A stretch of DNA of 24,246 nucleotides, taken from NCBI GenBank assembly GCA_037190175.1, contig JBBCJM010000156.1, forward strand, positions 1 to 24,246, in the 5' to 3' direction. This document shows positions 1-8,192 of this stretch, one piece after another. The position numbers and the translations under genes were made by a program. The DNA comes from JBBCJM01 sp037190175. Its GTDB lineage: Bacteria > Pseudomonadota > Alphaproteobacteria > Rhodobacterales > Rhodobacteraceae. The notes under the pieces were generated by a model that did not search any database, was not told where the DNA came from, and saw only the letters and a list, made by a program, of their open reading frames with translations. Position 1 is the first letter of the stretch; the number at the start of each line of letters is the position of its first letter.

Positions 1-892
1 TGTCGTCGGGCGCGATCCCTTCCTCCCGCATCAGGCTCGATGTGGCCTGGATGAAGGAATGCGTCACCCCGCAGGAGGGCCAGGCCTTGTAAAGCAGCGA
101 GGCCCCGGTGAAATCGCGCCCGATCCCTTCCAGGATCCGCGCGCGGTCGTACTGGCCGTCGAAATAGGTGTTGAAGAGCCCCGCCTTGCCCTCGAACATG
201 CTGCTGGGGCCGCGTATGCCCTTCTCCGCCATCAGCGCCGACAGCGCCGCCTGCTTGCTGACGAAGCCCGCGTACATCCCCCGCAGGTCGCTGCCCACGC
301 CATAGGCCAGCTCCATCGTGCCGGAGGCCTGCGTGCCCGCGATGCCGAAGGCGCTGACGGTCGCGGCATGGTCCAGCCCCAGCACCCGGGCGCAGGCGGC
401 GGTGGCGGAAAAGGCGCCGATCACCGTGGTCAGGTGCCAGTCCTGCCGCCAGGCCACGTTGCGCCGCAGCCGCAGGAACATGTCCTGCCCGATGGCTGTG
501 GCCGCGATCATCTCGCGCCCCGAGATGCCGCCCTTCCGCTGGGCCAGCGCGAAGCAGGAGGGCACGATGGAGCTGCTGGGGTGGTGCCCCTCGGGCGCGT
601 GGTCGTCGAAGTCGAGGCAATGCGCCAAGAGCCCGTTGGCGAAGGCCGCCATCAGCGCCGGGATCCGGTCGCCGAAGCCCAGCACCGAGGCCTCCTCGCG
701 CCCGCCGCTTTCGGTGGCCAGCTCGATGGCCGGGCGCACCGCGGGCTCCAGCGTGCTGGCGGCGATCATCACCCCCAGCGTGTCCAGGATGCTCTGCTTG
801 GCGCGCTCGCGGGCGGGTTCGGGGATGTCCTCGTAGCGGGTGTCGACGGTCAGGTCGGCGAAGTCGTGCGAAAGGTCGGGGCGCTCGGCCAT
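1..892 (-). CDS. MmgE/PrpD family protein (partial, C-terminus outside window)
   Basis: Reading the minus strand from an ATG at 890-892 gives an open frame of about 297 codons that runs off the left edge, so the C-terminal part is missing. An AGGA ribosome site lies just upstream. The frame contains the MmgE/PrpD hallmark LDFDD followed by a His/Pro-rich stretch (HAPEGHHP), and near the edge the YKAWPSCGVTH segment typical of the second half of the fold. The family includes 2-methylcitrate dehydratase and other cytoplasmic enzymes that dehydrate or epimerise small carboxylic acids. Family membership is clear but the substrate cannot be read. It is the last visible gene of the unit ATPase-permease-PrpD, 57 nt after the permease stop and behind a GC hairpin. 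By context it may process an intermediate of the acid imported by this system. Confidence 0.85.
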   Translation of the reverse strand, partial: MAERPDLSHDFADLTVDTRYEDIPEPARERAKQSILDTLGVMIAASTLEPAVRPAIELATESGGREEASVLGFGDRIPALMAAFANGLLAHCLDFDDHAPEGHHPSSSIVPSCFALAQRKGGISGREMIAATAIGQDMFLRLRRNVAWRQDWHLTTVIGAFSATAACARVLGLDHAATVSAFGIAGTQASGTMELAYGVGSDLRGMYAGFVSKQAALSALMAEKGIRGPSSMFEGKAGLFNTYFDGQYDRARILEGIGRDFTGASLLYKAWPSCGVTHSFIQATSSLMREEGIAPDD

Positions 893-919
893 GTCGTGCT
901 TCCTCGGGCAGGGGCAGGG

Positions 920-943
920 CGCCGGCCCCGCGGGGGGCCGGCG
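920..943 (-). terminator. GC-rich hairpin between permease and MmgE/PrpD gene
   Basis: A perfect 10-bp inverted repeat (920-929 with 934-943, 4-nt loop) sits in the 57-nt gap after the permease stop. No T-run follows on either strand, so it is more likely an mRNA-stabilising or partially attenuating hairpin than a classical intrinsic terminator. Confidence 0.4.
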
Positions 944-949
944 GGGGGC

Positions 950-1717
950 TCAGACCGTGACCTCGCGCTGGGCCGCGGCCTTGTTCCAGGGCATCACCTT
1001 GACCGACAGCAGGTTGACGAAGGCGTTCAGCACCGAGGCCAGGATGATGATCGCGGCCAGCGCCGAGAAGACCCCCGCGGTGTTGAACTGGCCCGAGGCG
1101 TGCGAGAGCAGGTAGCCCAGCCCCCGGTTCGCCGCGATCATCTCGCCCACGATGGCGCCGATCATCGCATAGGGCACCGACAGCCGCAGCCCGGTGAAGA
1201 CCCAGACCACCGCCGAGGGCAGGATCACCTTGCGCAGCACGTCGCGTTCCGAGGCGCCCATCAGCCGCAGGATGCTGACCAGTTCGGGGCTGACCCCGCG
1301 CACCCCGGTGAAGGTGTTGAGGAACACCAGGAAGAACACGATGGTCGCGGTCAGGATGACCTTCATCTCGACCCCGATCCCGAACCAGATGATGAACAGC
1401 GGCGCCAGCGCCACCTTGGGGATCGAGTAGAATGCGATGATGAAGGGGTTCAGCAGCTCGGCCAGGTTGTGCGACCGGCCCAGCAGGATGCCGAAGCCCA
1501 TGCCGAAGAGCGCGCCGATCAGGAAGCCGGCGAAAGCCTCGAAGGCGGTGATGGCCGAGTGGTAGAACAGCCGCCCGTCCATCACCCAGCTCCAGAACAC
1601 CGTGGCGATGCGGCTGGGGGTGCTGAGCAGATAGGCCGGGATCAGCCGGCCCGAGACCAGTTCCCAGACGATCAGGATGCTGGCCAGGATCGCCAGTCGT
1701 GCGAGGATCATCTTCAT
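950..1717 (-). CDS. ABC transporter permease, TauC/SsuC (NitT/TauT) family
   Basis: A 255-residue integral membrane protein with about six hydrophobic segments, of usual length for SsuC/TauC-type permeases. It begins with a membrane segment (MKMILARLAILASILIVWE) and has the central cytoplasmic EAA-type loop, visible around GASERDVLRKVILPSAVVW, which docks onto the ATPase. It should form the inner-membrane channel of an importer for an organic anion. The ATPase gene ends 3 nt upstream (stop at 1721-1723), and the GGAGGG ribosome site lies within the 3' end of that gene, so the two are probably translationally coupled. The likely binding protein is not adjacent: the only NMT1/TauA-like candidate in the window is at 7106-8128. 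TauC/SsuC relatives carry taurine, sulfonates, nitrate, pyrimidine precursors or aromatic acids, so the substrate is not decided by family. Confidence 0.9.
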   Translation of the reverse strand: MKMILARLAILASILIVWELVSGRLIPAYLLSTPSRIATVFWSWVMDGRLFYHSAITAFEAFAGFLIGALFGMGFGILLGRSHNLAELLNPFIIAFYSIPKVALAPLFIIWFGIGVEMKVILTATIVFFLVFLNTFTGVRGVSPELVSILRLMGASERDVLRKVILPSAVVWVFTGLRLSVPYAMIGAIVGEMIAANRGLGYLLSHASGQFNTAGVFSALAAIIILASVLNAFVNLLSVKVMPWNKAAAQREVTV

Positions 1718-1720
1718 GTG

Positions 1721-2560
<840 letters not shown>

Positions 2561-2691
2561 TCCAACCTCCCCAAATTCTGGTCCGGCGATGGGCCGCATG
2601 TCGCGTCCGGTCCCGTGTCTGCCGAACGGGCGCTCCCGCCCTGCTGCTGCCCGTATCAATGGTCTCATCCTCGCTGTGACGCAGGCTGTAA

Positions 2692-2707
2692 CGCAATCCT
2701 CATGCCA
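2692..2707 (-). promoter_or_regulatory. Predicted sigma-54 (-24/-12) promoter for the ABC ATPase operon
   Basis: On the minus strand the element reads TGGCAT-GAGGA-TTGCG, an exact match to TGGCAY-N5-TTGC with GG and GC ten bases apart. It lies just after the AbrB stop codon (2717-2719) and predicts a transcript start near 2681, about 120 nt ahead of the ATPase ATG. Confidence 0.75.
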
Positions 2708-2716
2708 GAGGCGGGC

Positions 2717-3778
2717 TCATTCGCGGGGCCGGCGGTCCCGCAGCCGGTGCAGCAGGTCGACCATCAGCGGGATGGAGGGGGTGATGATGAAGATGCGGGT
2801 GATGTGGAAGGCGGTGATCAGCGCCACGTCCGCGCCCAGGAACTTGGCCGTCAGCGCCATTTCGGTGACCCCACCCGGGGCGGTGGCCAGCACCAGCGTG
2901 TTGCCCTCCATGCCGACGAAGGGGGCGATCAGCACCGCCGCGATGGCCGCCAGCAGGATGAACAGCATCGTGCAGGCGACCGAGGCCAGCACCATCCGCC
3001 CGGCCGAGGTGAAGAGCGAGCGGCGGAAGGTCGCGCCCAGCCAGGTGCCCAGCACCACCTGCGCCCCGGCGAAGATCACCGCGGGAAAGGCCGCCAGCTG
3101 CACCCCCGCCGCGGTCAGCGCCGAGGCGAAGGCCAAGGGCCCCAGGAAATAGGGGTTGGGCACCCCCAGCCTTAGGAACACCAGCATCCCGGCCGCGGCC
3201 AGGGCCGCCAGCATGACGTTGCCCAGCGGGTCGAAGGCGTTCGTGGAGGGCATGAACGAACGGTCCGGCGCGCCGTGGACGGCATAGATCGCGATGGGTA
3301 TCAGCACCACGACCGAGGCGGCGCGCAGGGTCTGCGACAGGATCACCGGCGCCAGCGGAAAGCCGTAGCGTTCCGCCATCACCGAGGCCTCCACCGGGCT
3401 GGTGGGCAGGGTCGAGACCAGCGCCGAGGCATAGCGGATGCCGGCCAGCCGCGACAGCACCAGCGCCACGAGGAACCCGGTGCAGATCGTCACCACCGCC
3501 ATGCCGACCAGCAGCGGCCCGGTCTCCAGCAGCCGCGAGAACACCGCGGGCGAGAAATAGAGCCCCACCTGCGAGGCGATGATCCCCTGCCCGAAGGGGC
3601 GGGTCTGCACCGGCACCACCACCTCGACCGCGCCGCTGAACACCAGCACGGCGGTGGACAGCAGCGGCCCGATCATCCAGGGCAGGGGGATCCCGATCCG
3701 CTGGCAGAGCCAGCCGGCGGCCGTGGCGACGAGATAGATCGCGGCGAGCTTCGCGATCCGCTTGCGGTCAGTTCTCAT
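2717..3778 (-). CDS. AbrB family membrane protein (COG3180-type)
   Basis: A 353-residue, strongly hydrophobic protein with about ten membrane segments, matching the bacterial AbrB family of duplicated membrane domains (once labelled ammonia monooxygenase, unrelated to the Bacillus DNA-binding AbrB). The two halves carry related motifs: LPTSPVEASVMAERYGFPLA in the first, and APGGVTEMALTAKFLGADVA in the second. The first residues (MRTDRKRIAK) are basic, consistent with a cytoplasmic N-terminus. The E. coli member was linked to aidB expression; biochemical function is not established and a transport role is likely. It is transcribed divergently from the SDR gene at 3925, and a sigma-54 element at 3851-3866 points at it. 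Its co-location with an acid-catabolic regulon suggests export or import of a pathway compound, which is inference. Confidence 0.85.
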   Translation of the reverse strand: MRTDRKRIAKLAAIYLVATAAGWLCQRIGIPLPWMIGPLLSTAVLVFSGAVEVVVPVQTRPFGQGIIASQVGLYFSPAVFSRLLETGPLLVGMAVVTICTGFLVALVLSRLAGIRYASALVSTLPTSPVEASVMAERYGFPLAPVILSQTLRAASVVVLIPIAIYAVHGAPDRSFMPSTNAFDPLGNVMLAALAAAGMLVFLRLGVPNPYFLGPLAFASALTAAGVQLAAFPAVIFAGAQVVLGTWLGATFRRSLFTSAGRMVLASVACTMLFILLAAIAAVLIAPFVGMEGNTLVLATAPGGVTEMALTAKFLGADVALITAFHITRIFIITPSIPLMVDLLHRLRDRRPRE

Positions 3779-3818
3779 TCTTCATCGCTGCCCCGGAACG
3801 GGGCATGGTCCCTGAAAA

Positions 3819-3875
3819 ACCGGCCGCTGTCCTGCGGTCGTCCGTCGCGGTGCAAACCCTGTGCCAGCGGCCGGT
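3819..3875. repeat. 11-bp inverted repeat flanking the divergent sigma-54 promoter region
   Basis: The arm ACCGGCCGCTG at 3819-3829 is exactly inverted at 3865-3875, with a 35-nt spacer. The right arm overlaps the -24 end of the minus promoter and abuts that of the plus promoter. A 14-mer containing this arm (TGCCAGCGGCCGGT, 3862-3875) recurs at 17525-17538, in the same position relative to another sigma-54 element. It may be an operator for an activator or repressor, but CGGCCG-rich words are common at this GC content. Confidence 0.45.
3851..3866 (-). promoter_or_regulatory. Predicted sigma-54 (-24/-12) promoter for the AbrB-family gene
   Basis: On the minus strand the element reads TGGCAC-AGGGT-TTGCA, the textbook RpoN consensus. 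The predicted start is near 3840, about 60 nt ahead of the ATG at 3776-3778. It is back to back with the plus-strand element at 3877-3892, only 10 bp apart. Confidence 0.8.
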
Positions 3876-3876
3876 C

Positions 3877-3892
3877 TGGCACCGCAATTGCT
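3877..3892 (+). promoter_or_regulatory. Predicted sigma-54 (-24/-12) promoter for the SDR/isomerase operon
   Basis: The element reads TGGCAC-CGCAA-TTGCT, with GG at 3878-3879 and GC at 3890-3891. The predicted start near 3903 leaves a leader of about 22 nt that carries the GGAGG ribosome site before the GTG at 3925. Confidence 0.8.
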
Positions 3893-3924
3893 GGCCCCGG
3901 GAATGCAGGGAATGGGAGGGCGAT

Positions 3925-4728
3925 GTGAGCTTTACCTCGGATGCGCTGGCCGGCCGGGTGGCGCTGATCACCGGCGGCGGCAGCGGGATCGGCTTCGGCA
4001 TCGCGAAAGCCTTCGCCGCGGCCGGGGCCCGGCTGGTGCTGGCCAGCCGCGACCTGGCCCGGCTGGAGGCGGCGGTGGCGGAACTGCGCGGGCAGGGGGC
4101 CGAGGCCGTCGCGGTCAGGACCGACGTGCGCGATCCGCAGGCGGTGGAGGCGGCGGTGCAGGCGGCGGTGGAAACCTTCGGCGCGCTCGACATCCTGATC
4201 GCCAATGCCGCCGGCAATTTCGTGGCCCCCGCGGCCGAGATGTCGGCCAACGCCTGGAAGGTGGTGATCGACATCGACCTGAACGGCACCTTCTTCTGCG
4301 CCCGCGCCGCCTATCCGGCCTTGCGGGCCTCGCGCTTCGGCGGGCGGCTGATCGCGATCTCGACCACCCGCGCGCTGGAGGGCTGGCCGGGCTGCGCCCA
4401 TGCCGGTGCCGCCAAGGCCGGCATCATGTCGCTGATGCGGACACTCGCGGGCGAATGGGGCCGCGACGGCATCCTGTGCAACACCATCGCCCCCGGCGCC
4501 ATCGGCGATACCGAGGGCGTGCGGCGGATCTATGCGGGCGAGCGGGCGGCGCGCGAACTCGCCTCCATCCCGCTGGGCCGGTTCGGCACGGTGGCGGACA
4601 TCGCCCATGCCGCGTTATTCCTGTGTTCGGACGCCGGCAGCTACATCACCGGCGCGGATATCGTGGTGGACGGCGGCCGCAACCGCAGCCGCGCCGGCGC
4701 CGCGACAGAAGAGAGGGACAAGGCGTGA
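3925..4728 (+). CDS. SDR oxidoreductase, 2,4-dienoyl-CoA reductase-like
   Basis: A 267-residue short-chain dehydrogenase. TGGGSGIG at about 16-23 binds the nucleotide, NAAG is at 94-97, and the C-terminus ends in the usual VVDGG. The usual YxxxK catalytic Tyr is replaced (HAGAAK; Lys164 retained, Ala160 at the Tyr position). This and the NAAGNF, DIDLNGTF and APG-I-TEG motifs are features of the 2,4-dienoyl-CoA reductase (DECR) branch, NADPH-dependent enzymes that reduce conjugated dienoyl-CoAs. I set the start at GTG 3925-3927: GGGAGGG precedes it, and the longer ATG frame (3805) would have to begin upstream of the sigma-54 promoter. The stop overlaps the next gene (GTGA), so the two are coupled. 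Together they suggest handling of misplaced double bonds in an unsaturated acyl- or ring-CoA substrate. The DECR assignment is good; the substrate is inferred. Confidence 0.85.
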   Translation: MSFTSDALAGRVALITGGGSGIGFGIAKAFAAAGARLVLASRDLARLEAAVAELRGQGAEAVAVRTDVRDPQAVEAAVQAAVETFGALDILIANAAGNFVAPAAEMSANAWKVVIDIDLNGTFFCARAAYPALRASRFGGRLIAISTTRALEGWPGCAHAGAAKAGIMSLMRTLAGEWGRDGILCNTIAPGAIGDTEGVRRIYAGERAARELASIPLGRFGTVADIAHAALFLCSDAGSYITGADIVVDGGRNRSRAGAATEERDKA

Positions 4729-5561
4729 TCAAGCACTATCCGCATCTGGAGACCGAGCGGCAGGGGCCGGTGATGATTATCCGGCTGGCCAACGAGGCCG
4801 CGCGCAACTCGCTGACCCGCGAATTGCGGTTCTCGCTGCGCGACGTGGTGCGCGAGATCGAGGACGACCACACCGTGCGCGCGGTCTACCTGACCGGCAA
4901 GGGCCCGACCTTCTGCGCCGGGGGCGACCTGCGGATGCTGACCCAGGCCGCCGACCCCTGGCCGGTGCACCGCCGCTTCCGCCATGCCGCGGGGCTGTTC
5001 CCGCCGCTGACGGCGCTGAACCGGCCGGTGGTCTGCGGGGTGCGCGGCATGGCGATCGGCGGCGGCATGGGGCTGGCGCTGATGGCCGACCTGATCATCC
5101 TGGGCGAAAGCGCGCAGTTCGGCGCGGGCTTCTTCCGGCTGGGGGCGATGCCCGACTGCCTGACCATGTTCACCCTGCCGCGGATGATCGGCCTCTCGCG
5201 CACGCGCAACTTCCTTTACACCGGCGGGACCTGGAGCGCGCAGGAGGCGGTGGAGAACGGCATCGCGCTGAAGGTGGTGCCCGACGACCGGGTGGACGAG
5301 GAAGGCATCGCGCTGGCCCAGAAGCTCGCCAGCGGCCCGGCCGAGGTGATGGGGCTGGCCAAGCAGCTGATGCTGCGGTCCTTCGAAAGCAGCCTGGCCG
5401 AGATGATGGACTATGAGGATTTCGGGCAGGTGCTGGCCATGTCCTCGGTCGAGTTCCGCGAGGGGCTGGCCGCGCTGGTCGCCAAGCGCCCCGCCGACCA
5501 TCTGGGCGCGGCGACGGCCGAACCCTACAACGACGGGCTGCCGGAGACGCCGGAGGGCTGA
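4725..5561 (+). CDS. Enoyl-CoA hydratase/isomerase family protein, PaaG-like isomerase
   Basis: A 278-residue crotonase-fold protein. The oxyanion-hole motifs FCAGGDL (about 63-69) and IGGGMGLAL (about 111-119) are present. Both catalytic glutamates of true hydratases are absent: Gly116 replaces the first, and Phe136 lies at the second (FGAGFFRLG). Instead an Asp (Asp144, in GAMPD) occupies the position of the catalytic Asp in PaaG and dienoyl-CoA isomerases. This points to double-bond isomerisation rather than hydration. The start is a GTG at 4725-4727, overlapping the upstream TGA, with a GAGAGGGA ribosome site; no better ATG exists in frame. It forms a two-gene unit with the DECR-like SDR. 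The last residues after KRPADHL are an unusual, non-conserved tail. Isomerase activity is inferred from residues, not proven. Confidence 0.85.
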   Translation: MIKHYPHLETERQGPVMIIRLANEAARNSLTRELRFSLRDVVREIEDDHTVRAVYLTGKGPTFCAGGDLRMLTQAADPWPVHRRFRHAAGLFPPLTALNRPVVCGVRGMAIGGGMGLALMADLIILGESAQFGAGFFRLGAMPDCLTMFTLPRMIGLSRTRNFLYTGGTWSAQEAVENGIALKVVPDDRVDEEGIALAQKLASGPAEVMGLAKQLMLRSFESSLAEMMDYEDFGQVLAMSSVEFREGLAALVAKRPADHLGAATAEPYNDGLPETPEG

Positions 5562-5579
5562 GGCCGGATCGGTCCAGGG

Positions 5580-5640
5580 GAATCGCCGGCAGGAAGGGCG
5601 CCTCCCCTCCCCTGGTGGGAGGGGATGGGGGAGGGGGCAC
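5580..5640. repeat. Dispersed GC-rich palindromic repeat (copy 1, intergenic)
   Basis: It lies in the 118-nt gap between two convergent genes. The segment 5604-5638 matches 23954-23988 with one mismatch in 35 nt. Its left flank (5581-5605) also resembles the complement of 23903-23926 with small gaps. It contains a CCCCTCC/GGGAGGGG-type hairpin and may double as a bidirectional transcription barrier. This family of purine/pyrimidine-rich palindromes is, as I recall, widespread in alphaproteobacteria. Confidence 0.75.
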
Positions 5641-5679
5641 TCCGCGGCATCGACCCTCGGCCCTCCCCCCGCGCGGGCG

Positions 5680-6912
5680 TCACAGGTCGGCGGCCTGGCC
5701 GCGCAGCCTGGCCAGTTCCTCCTCGGTATGTTCGCCCAGCCGGGGCGGCAGCGAGCGCGGGATGCAGGTCTGCCCGTCGATCTGGATGCCCAGCCCGATC
5801 TGCGGCGAGACCCGGCCCATCCCGTCGCGCAGGGCGAAGAACAGCCCGCGTTTCTGCAGGTCCTCGTCATGCGCCACCTCGTCGATGCGGTTGATGGGGC
5901 CGGCGGGAATGCGGAACTCCTCGAAGAGCGCCAGCCAGTCCCCGCGCGGCCGCTGGCGCAGGATCGCCTGGATACGGGCCACGATGGCCTCGCGGTTCTC
6001 CCGCCGCCGGGCGTTCGAGGCGAAATCGGCGTCCTGCCCGTAGGCCGGATCGCCCACCGCCTCCCAGAACCGTTTCCAGATCGCGTCGGTGCCGAGGCCG
6101 AGGTTGATCGGCAGGTCCGCGGTCTCGAAGGGCTGGTAGATCGCGATCACGCTGTCCTTGCCGCCCGAGCGCGTCGGCACCTCGCCCGAGCCGAGGTAGG
6201 AGGAGATCCGGCAGGCCAGGAACCGCGTCATGCTCTCGACCAGGCTCACGTCGATCACATGGCCCTGGCCGCTGCGCCGGCGGTCGATCAGCGCCGCCAT
6301 CGTGGCCATGGCCGCGTCCTGCCCGGCCAGCATGTCGGCCGCCGGCGCGCCGATCTTCTGCGGCGGCCCGCCGCTTTCGCCGGTCAGGTCCATGATGCCC
6401 GAATAGCCCTCGGCGATCAGGTCATAGCAGGTGAGGTCGGCCCGGTTGCCGCTAAGGCCGAATCCGGTGATCGAGACGAACACGATGTCCGGGCGCAGCC
6501 GGCGGATGCTGTCGGCGTCGAGCCCCAGCTTGCGCTGCACGTCGGGCAGCTGGTTGGTCACGAAGACATCCGCCTGCCGCACCATCGCCCGCAGCGCCGC
6601 GCGCCCCTCCTCGTGCCGCAGGTCCAGCACCACGCTTTTCTTGTTGCGGTTGACGGCACTGAACCACAGCGCCTGCCCGTCGAGGAAAGGGGGCCCCCAT
6701 TCGCGGGCGTCGTCGCCCTCGGGGCGTTCGATCTTGATCACCTCCGCGCCGAAGTCGGACAGCAGCATGGTCCCGTAGGGGCCCGCCACCGAAGTCGTCA
6801 GGTCGATCACCCGGATGCCGCTCAGAAAGCTGAACCCCGCGCCGGTCTGCACGATGGGGAGACTGTCGCCCGGAATCGCGGCCGGTTCCAATGGCATTGC
6901 CGTTTTTCTCAT
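5680..6912 (-). CDS. CoA transferase, family III (CaiB/BaiF)
   Basis: A 410-residue protein of usual length for family III CoA-transferases, which move CoA between carboxylic acids in the cytoplasm. Visible features are the N-terminal IRVIDLTTSVAGPYGTMLLSDFGAEVIKIERP block, the ITGFG motif near 148-152, and Asp193 (in AADMLAG) at the position of the catalytic Asp of formyl-CoA transferase. The start was set at ATG 6910-6912, where GGAAGG lies 8 nt upstream; the longer frame to 7035 has no ribosome site and would run through the promoter and into the terminator hairpin. A sigma-54 element at 6945-6960 lies directly upstream, giving a short leader. It follows the binding-protein gene but is separated from it by an intrinsic terminator. 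By context it activates or recycles the CoA ester of the imported acid; substrate unknown. Confidence 0.9.
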   Translation of the reverse strand: MRKTAMPLEPAAIPGDSLPIVQTGAGFSFLSGIRVIDLTTSVAGPYGTMLLSDFGAEVIKIERPEGDDAREWGPPFLDGQALWFSAVNRNKKSVVLDLRHEEGRAALRAMVRQADVFVTNQLPDVQRKLGLDADSIRRLRPDIVFVSITGFGLSGNRADLTCYDLIAEGYSGIMDLTGESGGPPQKIGAPAADMLAGQDAAMATMAALIDRRRSGQGHVIDVSLVESMTRFLACRISSYLGSGEVPTRSGGKDSVIAIYQPFETADLPINLGLGTDAIWKRFWEAVGDPAYGQDADFASNARRRENREAIVARIQAILRQRPRGDWLALFEEFRIPAGPINRIDEVAHDEDLQKRGLFFALRDGMGRVSPQIGLGIQIDGQTCIPRSLPPRLGEHTEEELARLRGQAADL

Positions 6913-6944
6913 GATGTGACCCTTCCAAGCCTTGGCCGGGAAGG

Positions 6945-6960
6945 GGCAATATTCGTGCCA
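6945..6960 (-). promoter_or_regulatory. Predicted sigma-54 (-24/-12) promoter for the CoA transferase
   Basis: On the minus strand the element reads TGGCAC-GAATA-TTGCC. The predicted start is near 6934, about 22 nt before the ATG at 6910-6912, leaving room for the GGAAGG ribosome site. It sits downstream of the binding-protein terminator, so the CoA-transferase has its own promoter. Confidence 0.75.
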
Positions 6961-7028
6961 GATGCCGGCGCCGGCGGATGCCTTCCGCCGCGGGCCCGCC
7001 CTGCCGGCGGGCGGGCGCCGGCCAGACG

Positions 7029-7058
7029 AAAACAACCGCCACGTGCAAGTGGCGGTTG
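7029..7058 (-). terminator. Rho-independent terminator after the binding-protein gene
   Basis: A perfect 10-bp stem (7033-7042 with 7049-7058, 6-nt loop) is followed on the minus strand by TTTTCGTC. It lies about 47 nt after the stop of the binding-protein gene. Confidence 0.75.
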
Positions 7059-7105
7059 CTCTCGTTCTCTGGCGTCCCGGCTGGGTCGGCGCCGGAGCGC
7101 GGGGG

Positions 7106-8128
7106 TCACTCCGTGAAGTATTCGTTGGTGTAGGACTCGGCCATGATCGCCGGATCCAGCTTTTCCTCCTCGAAGCGGTTCACGAAGTCGATCACCATGG
7201 CCAGCTTCTCCTCGGGGATTTCCGCCGTGAGCGCCGCGCTTTCCGACGCCTCGATCCAGATGGTGGCGAAGAGCTCGGGGTCGACATCGGGGTAGTATTT
7301 CGCATGGACCGCATCGCGGACGGCGTTGGTCCGTTCGGGGTCGTGCATTGCGTCCAGCGCCATCTGCAGCGCGCTGACCACCTTGCGGGCGGCGTCGGGG
7401 TTGGCCTGGAGCCAGCTGTCGCGGGCGCTCGCCACGATGTAGGGATAGCCGTCCAGCTCGTCGACCTCGCCGGCGGCGGTGTTGAAGGCCATCACCGCGC
7501 CCTGGTCCTTGATCGCGATATGCGTGGTCGGCGGGGACAGCGCGATGGCGTCGATGCGGCCCTGTTCCAGCGCGGCCAGCATGGTGGCGCCTTCGTTGCC
7601 CAGGTGGGTGATGGTCACGTCGCGGTCCACGTCCAGCCCGGCCCGGGCCACGATATAGCGGATGATGTGCTCCCCCGCGCCGGGGCCCGAGGTGGCGATG
7701 GTGATCCCGCGCAGCGCCGCCAGCTTGTCCTCGAAGCTGCTGTCGGCGGTGATGCCGTGCCGTTCCGCCCAGTCCTTGGAATAGATGATGCTGGAGCTGT
7801 ACTGGCCGACCATGAGGGCGAACATCTTCATGTCGATCCCCTCCTTGCGGGCGTAGAGGCCCGAGCTGGTCGCGCCGATCGCCACGTCCGCGCTGCCGCC
7901 GACCACGGCGGCCACGGTCTTGGCGCCCGAGCCGGCGCGGATGATCTCGGCGTCCACCCCGGCTTCCCTGAAGTAGTCCATGGCGTCCGCCGCAAAGAAC
8001 ACGATGAACGCGAAACTGTCCGTCGAATGGGCTAGGCGGACCTTCTGCAGGGCCTCCTGCGCCTGTGCCATCCCCCCGGTGAGCAGCATCGCGGCGATGC
8101 CGACCACCTTGACGAAATTCCGTAGCAT
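7106..8128 (-). CDS. ABC transporter substrate-binding protein, NMT1/TauA-like
   Basis: A 340-residue periplasmic binding protein. The N-terminus MLRNFVKVVGIAAMLLTGG followed by MAQAQE is a Sec signal peptide with probable cleavage after AQA. The mature part starts with KVRLAHSTDSFAFIVFFAA, has SGAKTVAAVVGGSADVAIGATSS, and a central ITIATSGPGAGEHIIRYI block, typical of the NMT1/SsuA/TauA fold that captures small organic anions. The start at 8126-8128 is supported by GGAGG 6 nt upstream; the longer frame to 8221 has no ribosome site and would span the sigma-54 promoter at 8177-8192. It is the only candidate partner for the permease and ATPase at 950-2560, although about 4.5 kb of catabolic genes lie between them. 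It is probably the specificity determinant for the acid degraded by the cluster. Confidence 0.88.
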   Translation of the reverse strand: MLRNFVKVVGIAAMLLTGGMAQAQEALQKVRLAHSTDSFAFIVFFAADAMDYFREAGVDAEIIRAGSGAKTVAAVVGGSADVAIGATSSGLYARKEGIDMKMFALMVGQYSSSIIYSKDWAERHGITADSSFEDKLAALRGITIATSGPGAGEHIIRYIVARAGLDVDRDVTITHLGNEGATMLAALEQGRIDAIALSPPTTHIAIKDQGAVMAFNTAAGEVDELDGYPYIVASARDSWLQANPDAARKVVSALQMALDAMHDPERTNAVRDAVHAKYYPDVDPELFATIWIEASESAALTAEIPEEKLAMVIDFVNRFEEEKLDPAIMAESYTNEYFTE

Positions 8129-8176
8129 CCGAACCTCCTCCGTTGTTCCGCATTTGCTGCGGGCACCGCGGTTCCC

Positions 8177-8192
8177 CGCAAGATCCGTGCCA
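8177..8192 (-). promoter_or_regulatory. Predicted sigma-54 (-24/-12) promoter for the binding-protein gene
   Basis: On the minus strand the element reads TGGCAC-GGATC-TTGCG. The predicted start is near 8166, about 38 nt before the ATG at 8126-8128. It is divergent from the element at 8278-8293, with 85 bp between the two that could hold activator sites. Confidence 0.8.

Noticed and set aside
5580..5640. Insertion sequence or MITE remnant
   Set aside because: No transposase, terminal inverted repeats or target duplication could be seen; kept only as a dispersed palindromic repeat.
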